NCBI RefSeq assembly: GCF_023715845.1
Contig: NZ_JAMBOR010000007.1
Location: 79,002-143,001, forward strand
DNA from: Fictibacillus phosphorivorans
GTDB lineage: Bacteria; Bacillota; Bacilli; Bacillales; Fictibacillaceae
Length of the DNA stretch: 64,000 nucleotides
Direction of reading: 5' to 3'
Positions 18,658 to 27,346 of the stretch are shown piece after piece. The translations under genes were made by a program, and so were the position numbers. Under the pieces are notes generated by a model. That model was given only the letters and a program-made list of their open reading frames with translations, made no database searches and was not told the DNA's origin. Numbering within the stretch: position 1 is the stretch's first letter; each line of letters opens with the position of its first letter.

Positions 18658-19893
18658 ATGAAATCATTTGAAGAAAAATTAGACCAATATGCTGAACTTG
18701 TTGTAAAAGTTGGTTTGAGCATGCAAGAGGGACAGAAGCTATTAATTAGTTCTCCAATTGAAACAGCAGAATTTACTCGTAAAGTAACGGAGCATGCCTA
18801 TAAGAACGGCTGCCACAAAGTGATGGTGGATTGGGTAGATACTCAAACCAACCGAATTCATTATACGAACGCAAAAGAAGAAGTACTTAAAGATGACCTT
18901 CAATCTTGGGAGGTCGATAAGTATAACACTCTCGTAGAAAATCATGATTGTTTCTTAATGATAACTGGCAATGATCCAAACGCATACAAAGGTGTTCCTT
19001 CTGAACGCATGATGTTTGTTCAGAAAAATAGAGGCGAGAAGCTGCAGGCTTTTTCAGCTGGCCAGCTTAGAGGAGATATGCACTGGGTAATTGCTGGTGC
19101 GCCAACAGAAGGCTGGGCAAAAACCGTTTTCCCTGAGAAAAGTGAAGAAGAAGCAGTGTCTGCTTTATGGGAAGCGATCTTCAAAACGGTTCGCGTCGAC
19201 CAGGAAGATCCGGTTGCTGCATGGGAAGAGCATGTTCATGCACTCTCAGAAAAAGTGAACTACTTAAACGAACAAAGAATTAAAACACTGCATTACAGAT
19301 CAGAAGGAACGGATCTAAGCATTGATTTACACCCTGATCATACATGGATTGGCGGGGGACATCATTCCACGTTTGGCACTTACTACATTCCGAACCTGCC
19401 AACCGAAGAAGTTTTCACTACGCCTAGAAAATATGGTGTTAATGGAAAGGTATCCAGCACAAAGCCTTTATCTGCAATGGGGAACATGATCAACAACTTC
19501 AGCTTGACGTTTAAAGATGGAAAAGTAATCGATTTTACAGCTGAAGAAGGATACGACACGCTGAAACAGCTGCTCAGCATCGACGATGGTATGGGTTATT
19601 TAGGGGAGGTGGCGCTTGTACCTTATGACTCACCAATCTCAAACTCAGGCATCATTTTTAACAATACCTTGTATGATGAAAATGCTTCTTGTCATTTGGC
19701 CATCGGCACTGCGATCACAATGTCTGTTAAAGAGGCAGGGAACCTTACACCTGAACTTATGGAAGAAAGAGAAATTAATCACAGCAGAGGCCATACAGAT
19801 TTCATGATCGGATCTGCTGATCTTGAGATTGAAGCCGAATTTGAAGATGGCAAACGCATCCCATTATTCAAAAACGGAAATTGGGCGATCTAA
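18658..19893 (+). CDS. ampS: Aminopeptidase, M29 family (AmpS)
   Basis: A 411-residue metallo-aminopeptidase of the thermophilic-aminopeptidase (M29) family that removes N-terminal residues from peptides in the cytosol. Landmarks: MKSFEEKLDQYAELVVKVG at the start, GTDLSIDLH in the middle, then the metal-site region NLPTEEVFTTPRKYGVNG, EEGYDTLKQLL, LGEVALVPYDSPIS and the C-terminal NHSRGHTDFMIGS. Start 18658 follows TGGAGGGG; the longer frame to 18634 has no site. Single gene with its own terminator. Confidence 0.95.
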   Translation: MKSFEEKLDQYAELVVKVGLSMQEGQKLLISSPIETAEFTRKVTEHAYKNGCHKVMVDWVDTQTNRIHYTNAKEEVLKDDLQSWEVDKYNTLVENHDCFLMITGNDPNAYKGVPSERMMFVQKNRGEKLQAFSAGQLRGDMHWVIAGAPTEGWAKTVFPEKSEEEAVSALWEAIFKTVRVDQEDPVAAWEEHVHALSEKVNYLNEQRIKTLHYRSEGTDLSIDLHPDHTWIGGGHHSTFGTYYIPNLPTEEVFTTPRKYGVNGKVSSTKPLSAMGNMINNFSLTFKDGKVIDFTAEEGYDTLKQLLSIDDGMGYLGEVALVPYDSPISNSGIIFNNTLYDENASCHLAIGTAITMSVKEAGNLTPELMEEREINHSRGHTDFMIGSADLEIEAEFEDGKRIPLFKNGNWAI

Positions 19894-19896
19894 ACC

Positions 19897-19930
19897 AAAA
19901 AAAGACTCCATATGCGGAGTCTTTTTTTTT
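19897..19930 (+). terminator. Terminator of ampS
   Basis: AAAAAAGACTCC pairs with GGAGTCTTTTTT across a 6-nt loop and extends into a T-tract. Confidence 0.92.
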
Positions 19931-20042
19931 ATGGAATATAACGTTATGAACTTACAAGCAAACCTCAATCAACAGGATACCAAATTTTAGAAAAATAGTC
20001 GATTTCTTTTTAGTTTTTCTCGCTAAAGAAGGAGGGTAAAGC

Positions 20043-20129
20043 ATGACTACCTTTCAATATGAACCATCTTATCTTTTAAAAAAATTTAGAATATATCTTG
20101 CCTCCTCAAGGAAAAATAACGAAAACTAG
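20043..20129 (+). CDS. Short ORF (28 codons) ahead of the GH18 lipoprotein
   Basis: ATG 20043 is preceded by AAGGAGGG at ideal spacing and opens a 28-residue basic peptide (MTTFQYEPSYLLKKFRIYLA...). It stops 13 bases before the next gene's start and overlaps that gene's ribosome-binding site. The arrangement looks like a translated leader or a small gene coupled to the GH18 gene. No homologue is recognised. Confidence 0.5.
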   Translation: MTTFQYEPSYLLKKFRIYLASSRKNNEN

Positions 20130-20142
20130 AGGAGGTTTATCT

Positions 20143-21321
20143 ATGAAAAAATTAATCGCGCTCTTTGTGGCGTGCACGATTGTACTTTCCGGCTGCGGCG
20201 GAGGCAATAATAATTTAGAAGAGAGTGAAGCTGCGCCCAAGAATGTGAGCAATAAACCGAAAGCAAATCCTAGGGTTGAACAGATCCACTCACCTAAGAA
20301 AAAAACACCGGATACTACAAAAGCGGAGACCAAACATCCTAAGCCGAAAATTGAAACACTTGGGTTTTTAGAGCCAATTGAACCAAAACAATCGGTTAAA
20401 GATGTGCAAGAAGCAGAAAACGATCTTACTTATATCGCATTCTTCAGTTACCAAGTAAACAAAAATGGAACATTAAAACCGATCAAGGACTGGGCTGCAC
20501 TTAAAGAAATCAAAAAAACACGTGCTATGCCAATGATGGTGTTAACAAACTTTTCAGAAGGAAACTTTTCTCCTGAAATCGCACATAACATCTTCACTGA
20601 TAAACAAGCCTCAAAAACACTGATCGGCAGTGTGATCAGTACGATGAAACAAAAAGGCTACAAAGCGCTAAACATCGATTTTGAGCACATCAAAGAAAAA
20701 GATCGCGAATTATACAATGGCTTTTTAGAAACCATTATTCCTAAAGTACAAAAAGAAGGGTTCAAGGTTTCAACCGCACTAGCTCCTAAAACAAGTGACG
20801 AACAAAAAGGACCTTGGCATGGTGCACATGATTACAAGCGCCATGGAGAACTGGCTGATTTTGTGGTACTCATGACTTACGAGTGGGGCTGGTCTGGCGG
20901 ACCTCCAATGGCTGTTGCACCTGTTCCGCAAGTGAAAAAAGTAGTTGATTATGCCGTTTCCGTTATACCGCCTGAAAAGATCATCATGGGCGCCCCTCTT
21001 TACGGATATGACTGGACACTTCCTTATAAAAAAGGAAACAAATTTGCGAAACGTGTTGCTCCACTAGAAGCACATGATTTAGCTTTAAAAGAAAACGCTA
21101 CGGTTAAATATGATAATGATGCGCAAGCTCCATTCTTTAACTATACAGATGACAGAGGTAAAGAACATGTTGTATGGTTTGAAAATGAACAAAGTGCCGA
21201 AGCAAAAAACAAGCTTGTTAAACAATATAAACTAAGAGGTCTTGCGTATTGGGTACTTGGAGAACCTTTCCCAGAAAACTGGACATTGCTTCGAGATGAA
21301 TTCAAAATCATAAAAAGGTAA
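20143..21321 (+). CDS. GH18 family lipoprotein (YaaH/SleL-type glycosidase)
   Basis: A 392-residue lipoprotein: signal peptide with lipobox LSGC, a Pro/Lys-rich linker to about 75, then a glycoside hydrolase 18 TIM barrel. The catalytic strand reads ALNIDFEHIK, keeping the proton-donor Glu of the DxxDxDxE motif but lacking its first aspartates, as in some spore cortex N-acetylglucosaminidases. Other GH18 features are TYEWGWSGGPPMAVAPV and MGAPLYGYDW. There is no LysM. It is probably a cell-surface peptidoglycan-processing enzyme. ATG 20143 follows AGAGGAGG and gives the correct signal peptide. Confidence 0.88.
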   Translation: MKKLIALFVACTIVLSGCGGGNNNLEESEAAPKNVSNKPKANPRVEQIHSPKKKTPDTTKAETKHPKPKIETLGFLEPIEPKQSVKDVQEAENDLTYIAFFSYQVNKNGTLKPIKDWAALKEIKKTRAMPMMVLTNFSEGNFSPEIAHNIFTDKQASKTLIGSVISTMKQKGYKALNIDFEHIKEKDRELYNGFLETIIPKVQKEGFKVSTALAPKTSDEQKGPWHGAHDYKRHGELADFVVLMTYEWGWSGGPPMAVAPVPQVKKVVDYAVSVIPPEKIIMGAPLYGYDWTLPYKKGNKFAKRVAPLEAHDLALKENATVKYDNDAQAPFFNYTDDRGKEHVVWFENEQSAEAKNKLVKQYKLRGLAYWVLGEPFPENWTLLRDEFKIIKR

Positions 21322-21329
21322 TAAACGAG

Positions 21330-21366
21330 AAAGTGGCCGACTTCAATAAATCAAGTCGGCCACTTT
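21330..21366. terminator. Terminator after the GH18 gene
   Basis: A perfect 14-bp stem AAAGTGGCCGACTT/AAGTCGGCCACTTT. It lies between converging genes and may serve both. Confidence 0.88.
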
Positions 21367-21370
21367 GTTA

Positions 21371-21514
21371 TTATCGTTTCTGTGTATCAATCATCCGATT
21401 CTGCTCATTCGGAATCCGCTTTGTCTGTTCAAATTTCGCTTGCTCTCTTTCTTGCCTTTTCTTTTCCTGTTCTTTAAAGCTTTCCTTGATCACTTCATTC
21501 TTTTCTTCCGTCAC
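21371..21514 (-). CDS. Small charged hypothetical protein
   Basis: A 47-residue protein with a GTG start at 21514 and GGGAGG at good spacing. It is almost entirely Glu/Lys/Arg/Gln (SFKEQEKKRQEREQAKFEQ), probably one long helix. It lies 86 bases downstream of thrB on the same strand and ends at the shared terminator. Function unknown; the ribosome-binding site and biased composition support it being real. Confidence 0.65.
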   Translation of the reverse strand: MTEEKNEVIKESFKEQEKKRQEREQAKFEQTKRIPNEQNRMIDTQKR

Positions 21515-21600
21515 GTTAATCCCTCCCAAAGGATTTGATATAGTCCTTTACCACGCTCTTGTAAAACCAAACGCGATCAGGAGGAATAGAAACGTTAGTC

Positions 21601-22518
21601 CTATAAGGCTGCGGCGGATAAAGACTTATTTACCACTGTGCCTTTTCTGTCAGGAAACACAGTTTCAAAAGAGTAGTCTGGATACAGATATGCCAGCTGC
21701 TCTGTTATTGCTGCTGCTTTTTGATGAGGAGTAAAGAAAACGATCGAAGGTCCAGAACCACTGATTGAAGCCCCATATGCACCGAGTGAGATAGCTTTTT
21801 CTTTTAGCTCATGATAAAAAGGCATATTCTTTGTTCTGAAAGGTTCATGAAAAAGATCACGTTTCATCATATCCGCCGCTTTTTCCCAGTCATTCTTTAT
21901 GAGGGCTGCAACGAGTACATTGCTGATCGCACTTGCTTCTACCGCTTTATTAAAGGGAAGAAGATTTGGCAATGACTTTCGGGATTCTTTTGTATGAAGA
22001 ACTTCATCAGGAATCGCGACGATCATTTCAACGGCAACATCCGGAACGTGGACCGTTTCAACATCTTTTCCATTATAAAAGCTGATTGTCAGTCCGCCAT
22101 AAATGGCAGGGATTACGTTATCCGGATGTTTTTCTAACGAACAAGCTAAAACTGACTTTTCCTTCTTTGAAAGCTGGAGGTCTAAAAGGCAATCAGCGAG
22201 TTCGATTCCCGCTACGATTGCTGATGCTGAACTTCCCATTCCCTTTGAAAGAGGGAACCCGCTCTCTACTTCTAATCTGCAAGCAGGGAGGACTTTATCA
22301 TAAGTGTTTGCTGTAAATTGAGCAGCTTGAACGATTAAATTTTGTTCCTCATCATTTAAAGATTCTAGTTCTTCGCCAAAAAAGAATGTTTTCCATTCTG
22401 ATGCTGGCTGCACATGAACGGATAAGTAACGATTGAGGGCAAGTCCTACAGAATCGAAGCCAGGGCCAAGGTTGGCAGTGCTGGCGGGTACATGAATGGA
22501 AAAAGCATCAAAGTTCAT
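21601..22518 (-). CDS. thrB: Homoserine kinase
   Basis: A 305-residue GHMP kinase that phosphorylates homoserine, the fourth step from aspartate to threonine. It has the N-terminal VPASTANLGPGFDSVGLAL, the ATP-binding GHMP loop PLSKGMGSSASA near residue 90 and the C-terminal GAYGASISGSGPS. Its ATG follows the thrC stop directly (TAAATG), so translation is probably coupled. Last gene of hom-thrC-thrB. Confidence 0.97.
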   Translation of the reverse strand: MNFDAFSIHVPASTANLGPGFDSVGLALNRYLSVHVQPASEWKTFFFGEELESLNDEEQNLIVQAAQFTANTYDKVLPACRLEVESGFPLSKGMGSSASAIVAGIELADCLLDLQLSKKEKSVLACSLEKHPDNVIPAIYGGLTISFYNGKDVETVHVPDVAVEMIVAIPDEVLHTKESRKSLPNLLPFNKAVEASAISNVLVAALIKNDWEKAADMMKRDLFHEPFRTKNMPFYHELKEKAISLGAYGASISGSGPSIVFFTPHQKAAAITEQLAYLYPDYSFETVFPDRKGTVVNKSLSAAAL

Positions 22519-23577
22519 TTAAACGACACATCCTTTCAGCTGTTGACGTAATTGTTCCAGGTCATTAGGAATTACAACTGGTTCCTGTGAGACCGTTTTT
22601 AATGCGATGTCAGGATCCTTCAATCCATTACCCGTTAAAACGGCAACGACAGAAGCGCCTTTTGGCAAGAGTCCTTGTTTATGCTGTTTATATAAACCTG
22701 CGATCGTACTGCAAGATGCCGGTTCTGCAAACACACCTTCTTTTGAAGCAAGCATCTGATAAGCTTCTAAAATTTCCTCATCTGTTACACTGTCGATGAT
22801 TCCGCCTGACTCTTCAAGTGCGGCGGTTGCAAGCTGCCAGCTTGCCGGATTGCCGATTCGGATAGCCGTTGCGATCGTATCAGGATTCTTCACAGGGCTG
22901 CCGTTTACAATAGGGGCAGCACCCACTGCTTGAAAGCCATGTATTCTTGGCAGGCCGGAAGCTTTAACTGAATCGTATTCTTTAAATCCTTTCCAGTACG
23001 CACTTATGTTGCCCGCGTTTCCGACAGGGATCGCGAGAACGTCCGGTGCTTTCTCGAGTGAATCTACCAGTTCGAAAGCTGCTGTTTTTTGACCTTCTAA
23101 CCGGTAGGGATTTACCGAATTAACAAGTGTATAACCTTCTTCTTCGCTCATCTGTTTAACCATTTCTAGAGCTTCATCAAAATTTCCTTGAATAGCAAAA
23201 ATTTCAGCTCCATACATCTTCGCTTGGGCCAGTTTGCCTTGAGCAATTTTTCCATCGGGAATCACAACAATACAGCGTAGACCGGCACGCGCCCCATAGG
23301 CGGCAGCCGCTGCAGAAGTATTGCCTGTTGATGCGCAGATAATCGCTTTGCTACCGGCTTCTTTCGCTTTTGCTACGGCAAGCACCATCCCTCGGTCTTT
23401 AAAAGAACCTGTTGGATTTGCACCTTCATATTTTGCATACAGTTTGATGCCCCATTCTTTTGAAAGATGCTCTAACGGAATGAGTGGGGTATGACCTTCA
23501 TTTAAAGTAAGCAGAGGCGTGTCTTCATTCACGGGTAAGTGTTCTTTATATTGCTGTAATAATCCATTCCAGTTCAT
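22519..23577 (-). CDS. thrC: Threonine synthase
   Basis: A 352-residue PLP enzyme converting O-phosphohomoserine to threonine. The PLP lysine sits in [11 protein letters not shown] near residue 60; [18 protein letters not shown] and the glycine-rich phosphate loop [10 protein letters not shown] follow. ATG 23577 overlaps the hom stop region and is preceded by GGAGGGCGC within hom; the longer frame upstream is the overlapping hom sequence. Length and order match B. subtilis. Confidence 0.97.
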   Translation of the reverse strand: MNWNGLLQQYKEHLPVNEDTPLLTLNEGHTPLIPLEHLSKEWGIKLYAKYEGANPTGSFKDRGMVLAVAKAKEAGSKAIICASTGNTSAAAAAYGARAGLRCIVVIPDGKIAQGKLAQAKMYGAEIFAIQGNFDEALEMVKQMSEEEGYTLVNSVNPYRLEGQKTAAFELVDSLEKAPDVLAIPVGNAGNISAYWKGFKEYDSVKASGLPRIHGFQAVGAAPIVNGSPVKNPDTIATAIRIGNPASWQLATAALEESGGIIDSVTDEEILEAYQMLASKEGVFAEPASCSTIAGLYKQHKQGLLPKGASVVAVLTGNGLKDPDIALKTVSQEPVVIPNDLEQLRQQLKGCVV

Positions 23578-23578
23578 G

Positions 23579-24871
23579 TTAAGCGCCCTCCACTCTGTAA
23601 TGACTTTTGATTTCTTGGACCACATCTGAATCACGCAGTAAATTGTATACATGGTTGTCTTGCGCCTTGTTCGTACCGTGAGTAACGATGACTACTTCTG
23701 CAACACCTTTTTTACCAACAGGACTCTGGATTAACTTTTCCAAAGAGATCTCATGAAGGGCAAAAAGGGAAGTAATCGCTGAAAATGCGCCAGCTTCATC
23801 TTTTATGTGCAGTCTGTAAAAGAACTTACCATCGATTTCTTCAGGCTGTTTTAATTGTTTATCAAATTGAGGAGCAACAGCGTTTTTCCCGTTAACACCT
23901 AGACGCATATTTTTAACGACAGCTACTAGATCCGATACGACGGATGTCGCAGTTGGAAGCTGACCGGCACCAGGACCGAAAAACATCGTCTCTCCAACAG
24001 ATTCTCCATATACATAAACGGCATTGTATTCATTCTGTACACTTGCTAATGGATGAGAATCTGGCAACAATGTAGGTTCAACACTGATCTCTACTTTGCC
24101 GTTGTCTTTCTTTGCGTTTCCGATGAGCTTAAGGGTATATCCAAACTGTCTCGCGTATTCAAGATCTTCTTGTGTGACACTTGAGATACCTGTTACTTGT
24201 ACATCATCAAGGTGGATATGCATAGAGAAACCAAGTGTCGAGAGGATCGCCATCTTCCTTGCTGCATCAATTCCTTCAACATCAGAAGTCGGGTCAGCTT
24301 CGGCATAACCCAAGGACTGTGCTTCTTTTAGCACCTCTTCATAATGACGCTGCTGTTTATCCATTTTAGTAAGGATATAATTCGTTGTTCCGTTTACGAT
24401 GCCCATCATTTTTGTGATCCTGTCAGAAGCAAGTCCATCTACGAGTGAACGGATAATTGGGATTCCACCTGCAACACTTGCCTCATAGAAAAGGTCACAT
24501 TCGTTTTCTTGTGCAATTTGTAAGAGTTCAGTACCATGAAGTGCCATAAGATCTTTATTAGCTGTAATAACATGTTTTTTATTTTGTAAAGCAAGGGTAA
24601 TATATTCACGGGCAAGGTCGATGCCTCCCATTACTTCAATGACAACTTGAATATCGGGATTTTCTAATACTTCATGTGGTTCTTGAGTCAGCCAGTCATT
24701 TTTGATGGCAACCAGACGTTCTTTTTCAGTGTTTTGAACTAAGATTTTTTCAATATTCACAGGACAGCCCACACGATGCTGAAGTTCTTCACGGTTTCCT
24801 TCAATCATTCTAACAACACCGCTGCCAACCGTACCTAGTCCTAAAAGTCCAACCGAAACTTGATCTACCAT
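23579..24871 (-). CDS. hom: Homoserine dehydrogenase
   Basis: A 430-residue NAD(P)-dependent enzyme that reduces aspartate semialdehyde to homoserine. Order: Rossmann motif [13 protein letters not shown] at the start, [11 protein letters not shown] near 105, the substrate region [14 protein letters not shown] and [30 protein letters not shown], and a C-terminal ACT domain ([23 protein letters not shown], about 350-430) that usually mediates threonine feedback. GTG 24880 is an in-frame alternative, but ATG 24871 is eight bases from AAGGGG. Confidence 0.97.
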   Translation of the reverse strand: MVDQVSVGLLGLGTVGSGVVRMIEGNREELQHRVGCPVNIEKILVQNTEKERLVAIKNDWLTQEPHEVLENPDIQVVIEVMGGIDLAREYITLALQNKKHVITANKDLMALHGTELLQIAQENECDLFYEASVAGGIPIIRSLVDGLASDRITKMMGIVNGTTNYILTKMDKQQRHYEEVLKEAQSLGYAEADPTSDVEGIDAARKMAILSTLGFSMHIHLDDVQVTGISSVTQEDLEYARQFGYTLKLIGNAKKDNGKVEISVEPTLLPDSHPLASVQNEYNAVYVYGESVGETMFFGPGAGQLPTATSVVSDLVAVVKNMRLGVNGKNAVAPQFDKQLKQPEEIDGKFFYRLHIKDEAGAFSAITSLFALHEISLEKLIQSPVGKKGVAEVVIVTHGTNKAQDNHVYNLLRDSDVVQEIKSHYRVEGA

Positions 24872-24925
24872 TTCATCCACCCCTTATGTTTTTCTGAGAA
24901 ATACAATTGTATGTTTGATAGGGAC

Positions 24926-24954
24926 ATTTTACATGGTATGAAGGAAGGTTACAA
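24926..24954 (-). promoter_or_regulatory. SigA promoter of hom-thrC-thrB
   Basis: Minus strand: TTGTAA, 17 bases, TAAAAT, giving a leader of about 50 bases. No T-box or other attenuator is seen in that leader. Confidence 0.65.
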
Positions 24955-25097
24955 CCGTTTTCTTTGTAAAGAATAAGACAGCGCTTACATTTAAGGTGAT
25001 AGAATGGGAAACGATGAGAATATAGGTGAAATTTGTAGAAGTATGTGCGGAACTCAGATATGATAAATACAGTATGTTAAGAAGGGGATAACTTTAT

Positions 25098-25862
25098 ATG
25101 GTTTATCATTTAGAAGACACCATTACGGATACACTTCAATGTTTAGAAGAAAATATTTTCATTATAGATTTAGATTATAAGATTAGTTGGATGAATGATT
25201 CTGCTAAAGAATTTATTGATTCCCTGAAGGCCTATTTTAAACTGGAAAAAGCCGATGATCTGATCGGTATGCCTATGGCCCGTTTTCATAAAAATCCTTC
25301 TTATCAAGAAGAGATGCTTCAAAAAGGTGATTTTCCCATCGATATGCAGCTTGTTCTCTTTAACAAGTTCATTGCTAGACTGATCGTAACGGAACTCATT
25401 GTTAGAGGAGAAAGACGAGGGTATATCCTGACATGGAGAGACGTCACTGAACGTGAAAAAGAAAAGGAAAGAACGAAAGCGATTATTAATGAACTTTCTA
25501 CTCCCATTTTGCCGACGATCGCGGAAAACACACTTCTCGTTCCGCTTATCGGTGAGCTGACTTTAGAAAGAATGAAAAACTTAACAAGTAAACTATTAAA
25601 AGAATGTTTAAACTTTCATGCTGAATATGTCATCGTAGACTTTTCAGGAATCCGTACAGTAGAAGATCCGGATATTGGGTACGAAATTCAAAAACTTACA
25701 TCAACGGTTGAACTTATGGGAGCAGAAGTCTTGTATTGCGGTTTTAAACAAGATATGGTGAAGAACATGGTAACACTCGGAATTGATACAAATCAAAAGA
25801 ACTTTGTGTCATTCCATTATGCCATCCGATATGTCGCTTCTAAACTAGGAATCTCGTCATAA
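25098..25862 (+). CDS. PAS-STAS domain protein (RsbR-like)
   Basis: A 254-residue protein with an N-terminal PAS-type sensor (about 10-125: IFIIDLDYKISWMNDSAKEFI through GYILTWRDVTEREKEKERT), a linker helix and a STAS domain (LSTPILPTIAENTLLVPLIGEL, then YVIVDFSGIRTVEDPDIGYEI). This is the layout of RsbR/YtvA stressosome proteins. A threonine (GIRTV) and nearby acids occupy the loop where RsbR is phosphorylated. No flavin-binding LOV cysteine motif is seen. It stands opposite the threonine operon, as a single gene. Confidence 0.8.
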   Translation: MVYHLEDTITDTLQCLEENIFIIDLDYKISWMNDSAKEFIDSLKAYFKLEKADDLIGMPMARFHKNPSYQEEMLQKGDFPIDMQLVLFNKFIARLIVTELIVRGERRGYILTWRDVTEREKEKERTKAIINELSTPILPTIAENTLLVPLIGELTLERMKNLTSKLLKECLNFHAEYVIVDFSGIRTVEDPDIGYEIQKLTSTVELMGAEVLYCGFKQDMVKNMVTLGIDTNQKNFVSFHYAIRYVASKLGISS

Positions 25863-25870
25863 ACAAGTAA

Positions 25871-25904
25871 AAGCAGCCGTTCATCTTCACGGCTGCTTTG
25901 TTTT
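25871..25904. terminator. Terminator overlapping the alkD 3' end
   Basis: AAGCAGCCGT pairs with ACGGCTGCTTT, then GTTTTC. The last codons and stop of the converging alkD gene lie inside this hairpin. Confidence 0.8.
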
Positions 25905-26564
25905 CTTTATGTTTTTGATGGCTTCTTTATAGGAGAGAGGGCTTAATTTCTCCTTATGTACGAAATCCCACACCCAAAATGGGTTAACCTTCGCGTATTC
26001 GCGCAAAGCCCAGCCGATTCCCTTTCGAATAAAGAAGTCTTGCTCATATTTGGTCTCTTTAATTATATGTGCCAACCGTTCTTTATCGGTCTCTTCTTTA
26101 TATCCCAATTGAAATAGGATAGCTGATCTCATCAGCCAGATGTTTTGAGATGCAATCCAACGCTCCGTTACAGGAATGATTTCTTCAGGGAACTTTTTAA
26201 AGTAATACCCTGCAATATTCTTAGCAATGTGATCTATAGTGTCCCACCAGCTTTTATGAAGGATGATAAACTCAATCCATTCGATGTCACTCTTCTTCAT
26301 ATGTTTTTTTAGCTTATTAACAACAGACAACCCCGCATATTGCATTTCACGCTCTGGTCTTGACCAAAATTCTTTTAAGACAGATGAGAGTTCTTCTGGA
26401 GGTGGAAGCCCCTTTTCTTTTAAAAAAACTTTTAAGTGTTCTTTTAGAACGGGTGACCGCAGTCCAAAGAATTCAAACTGATCTCTCATATATTTTTTCA
26501 TATGAATCGCGTCATCTTTGTTCTCCTGTTTCTTCAAATGTATCCATAAATCTTCTGTATACAT
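25887..26564 (-). CDS. alkD: DNA alkylation repair enzyme (AlkD family)
   Basis: A 225-residue HEAT-like-repeat DNA glycosylase of the AlkC/AlkD superfamily that excises N3- and N7-alkylpurines. Conserved elements: FGLRSPVLKEH near 30, SWWDTIDHIAKNI near 115 with the catalytic-region Trp and Asp, WLMRSAILFQLGYK, and FFIRKGIGWALREYAKVNP near 185. Of several starts, ATG 26564 is best placed behind GAGAGG. It converges on the PAS-STAS gene and shares its terminator. Confidence 0.92.
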   Translation of the reverse strand: MYTEDLWIHLKKQENKDDAIHMKKYMRDQFEFFGLRSPVLKEHLKVFLKEKGLPPPEELSSVLKEFWSRPEREMQYAGLSVVNKLKKHMKKSDIEWIEFIILHKSWWDTIDHIAKNIAGYYFKKFPEEIIPVTERWIASQNIWLMRSAILFQLGYKEETDKERLAHIIKETKYEQDFFIRKGIGWALREYAKVNPFWVWDFVHKEKLSPLSYKEAIKNIKKTKQP

Positions 26565-26613
26565 ACATCCCATCCTCTCTTTAACAGAATTATACAAAAT
26601 TTAGTTAATAAAC

Positions 26614-26639
26614 TGAAACTTTTTACAGAGTCTTCCGTA
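26614..26639 (+). promoter_or_regulatory. SigW-type ECF promoter of yuaF-floT
   Basis: TGAAAC, exactly 16 bases, CGTA: a perfect match to the ECF (SigW) consensus. In B. subtilis the yuaF-floT-yuaI operon is SigW-controlled. The leader before yuaF would be about 150 bases. Confidence 0.85.
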
Positions 26640-26797
26640 ATAAATGAATATAAAACCAATATTGGAAATTATATAATTTGTCGACAAAATCTTACATGTT
26701 TCTCTTGATGCTTTTGATAGGATTAAAGAAATTCGACATGGGGGGCTTGTTATCTAAAAATGATAAGGATTCAAAAAAGGGATAGGGAGAGATGACT

Positions 26798-27331
26798 ATG
26801 GAACTGTTCGGGTATCCGTTATCCACTATATACTTAGGAAGTTTCATCGTTTTTGGATGTATCACATTCGTGTATATTCTTTTTGGTGACATGCTTGATG
26901 CAGCAATGGAGTTCTTGCATCCAGCACTTGTTCTTTCATTCTTCACGATCGGCAGCGCTTCAGGTTATCTGCTTGAAGTTATGACCGCCATCAACAGCTG
27001 GTTCATCCTGATATTCAGTGCTCTGCTATCGCTATTACTCGTCACCCTTTTAAATGTTTTCGTTTTGGTACCCATCCGATCAGCTGAAGAGTCATTAGCC
27101 TATCGCGACGAGGATCTAAAAGGAAGAGTGGGAACTGTCATTACATCGGTTCCAGCCGATGGTTTTGGAGAAATCTTAATTGAAGGAATCAGCGGCAGAA
27201 TCTCAAAAACTGCCATAAGTATAGATAACAAACCGATTCAGCAAGGGGAAAAAATCCTAATCATCGATATTCAAAAAGGTGTCGTGTCAGTAATGCGTTA
27301 CGAGCAAGTTGAACAAACATATTTTCATTAA
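26798..27331 (+). CDS. yuaF: NfeD-like membrane protein YuaF
   Basis: A 177-residue membrane protein with three or four transmembrane segments (about 1-25, 40-60, 65-95) and a soluble C-terminal OB-fold NfeD domain (LKGRVGTVITSVPADGFGEILIEG, about 105-175). NfeD1b proteins partner flotillins in ordered membrane domains. It is 15 bases upstream of floT, the B. subtilis arrangement. ATG 26798 has better spacing to GGGAG than 26792. Induced by envelope stress if the SigW promoter is used. Confidence 0.9.
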   Translation: MELFGYPLSTIYLGSFIVFGCITFVYILFGDMLDAAMEFLHPALVLSFFTIGSASGYLLEVMTAINSWFILIFSALLSLLLVTLLNVFVLVPIRSAEESLAYRDEDLKGRVGTVITSVPADGFGEILIEGISGRISKTAISIDNKPIQQGEKILIIDIQKGVVSVMRYEQVEQTYFH

Positions 27332-27346
27332 TCTGGAGGGGATTTC

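Noticed and set aside
24872..25097. T-box or threonine attenuator before hom
   Set aside because: The leader is about 50 bases with no Stem I, T-box sequence or terminator.
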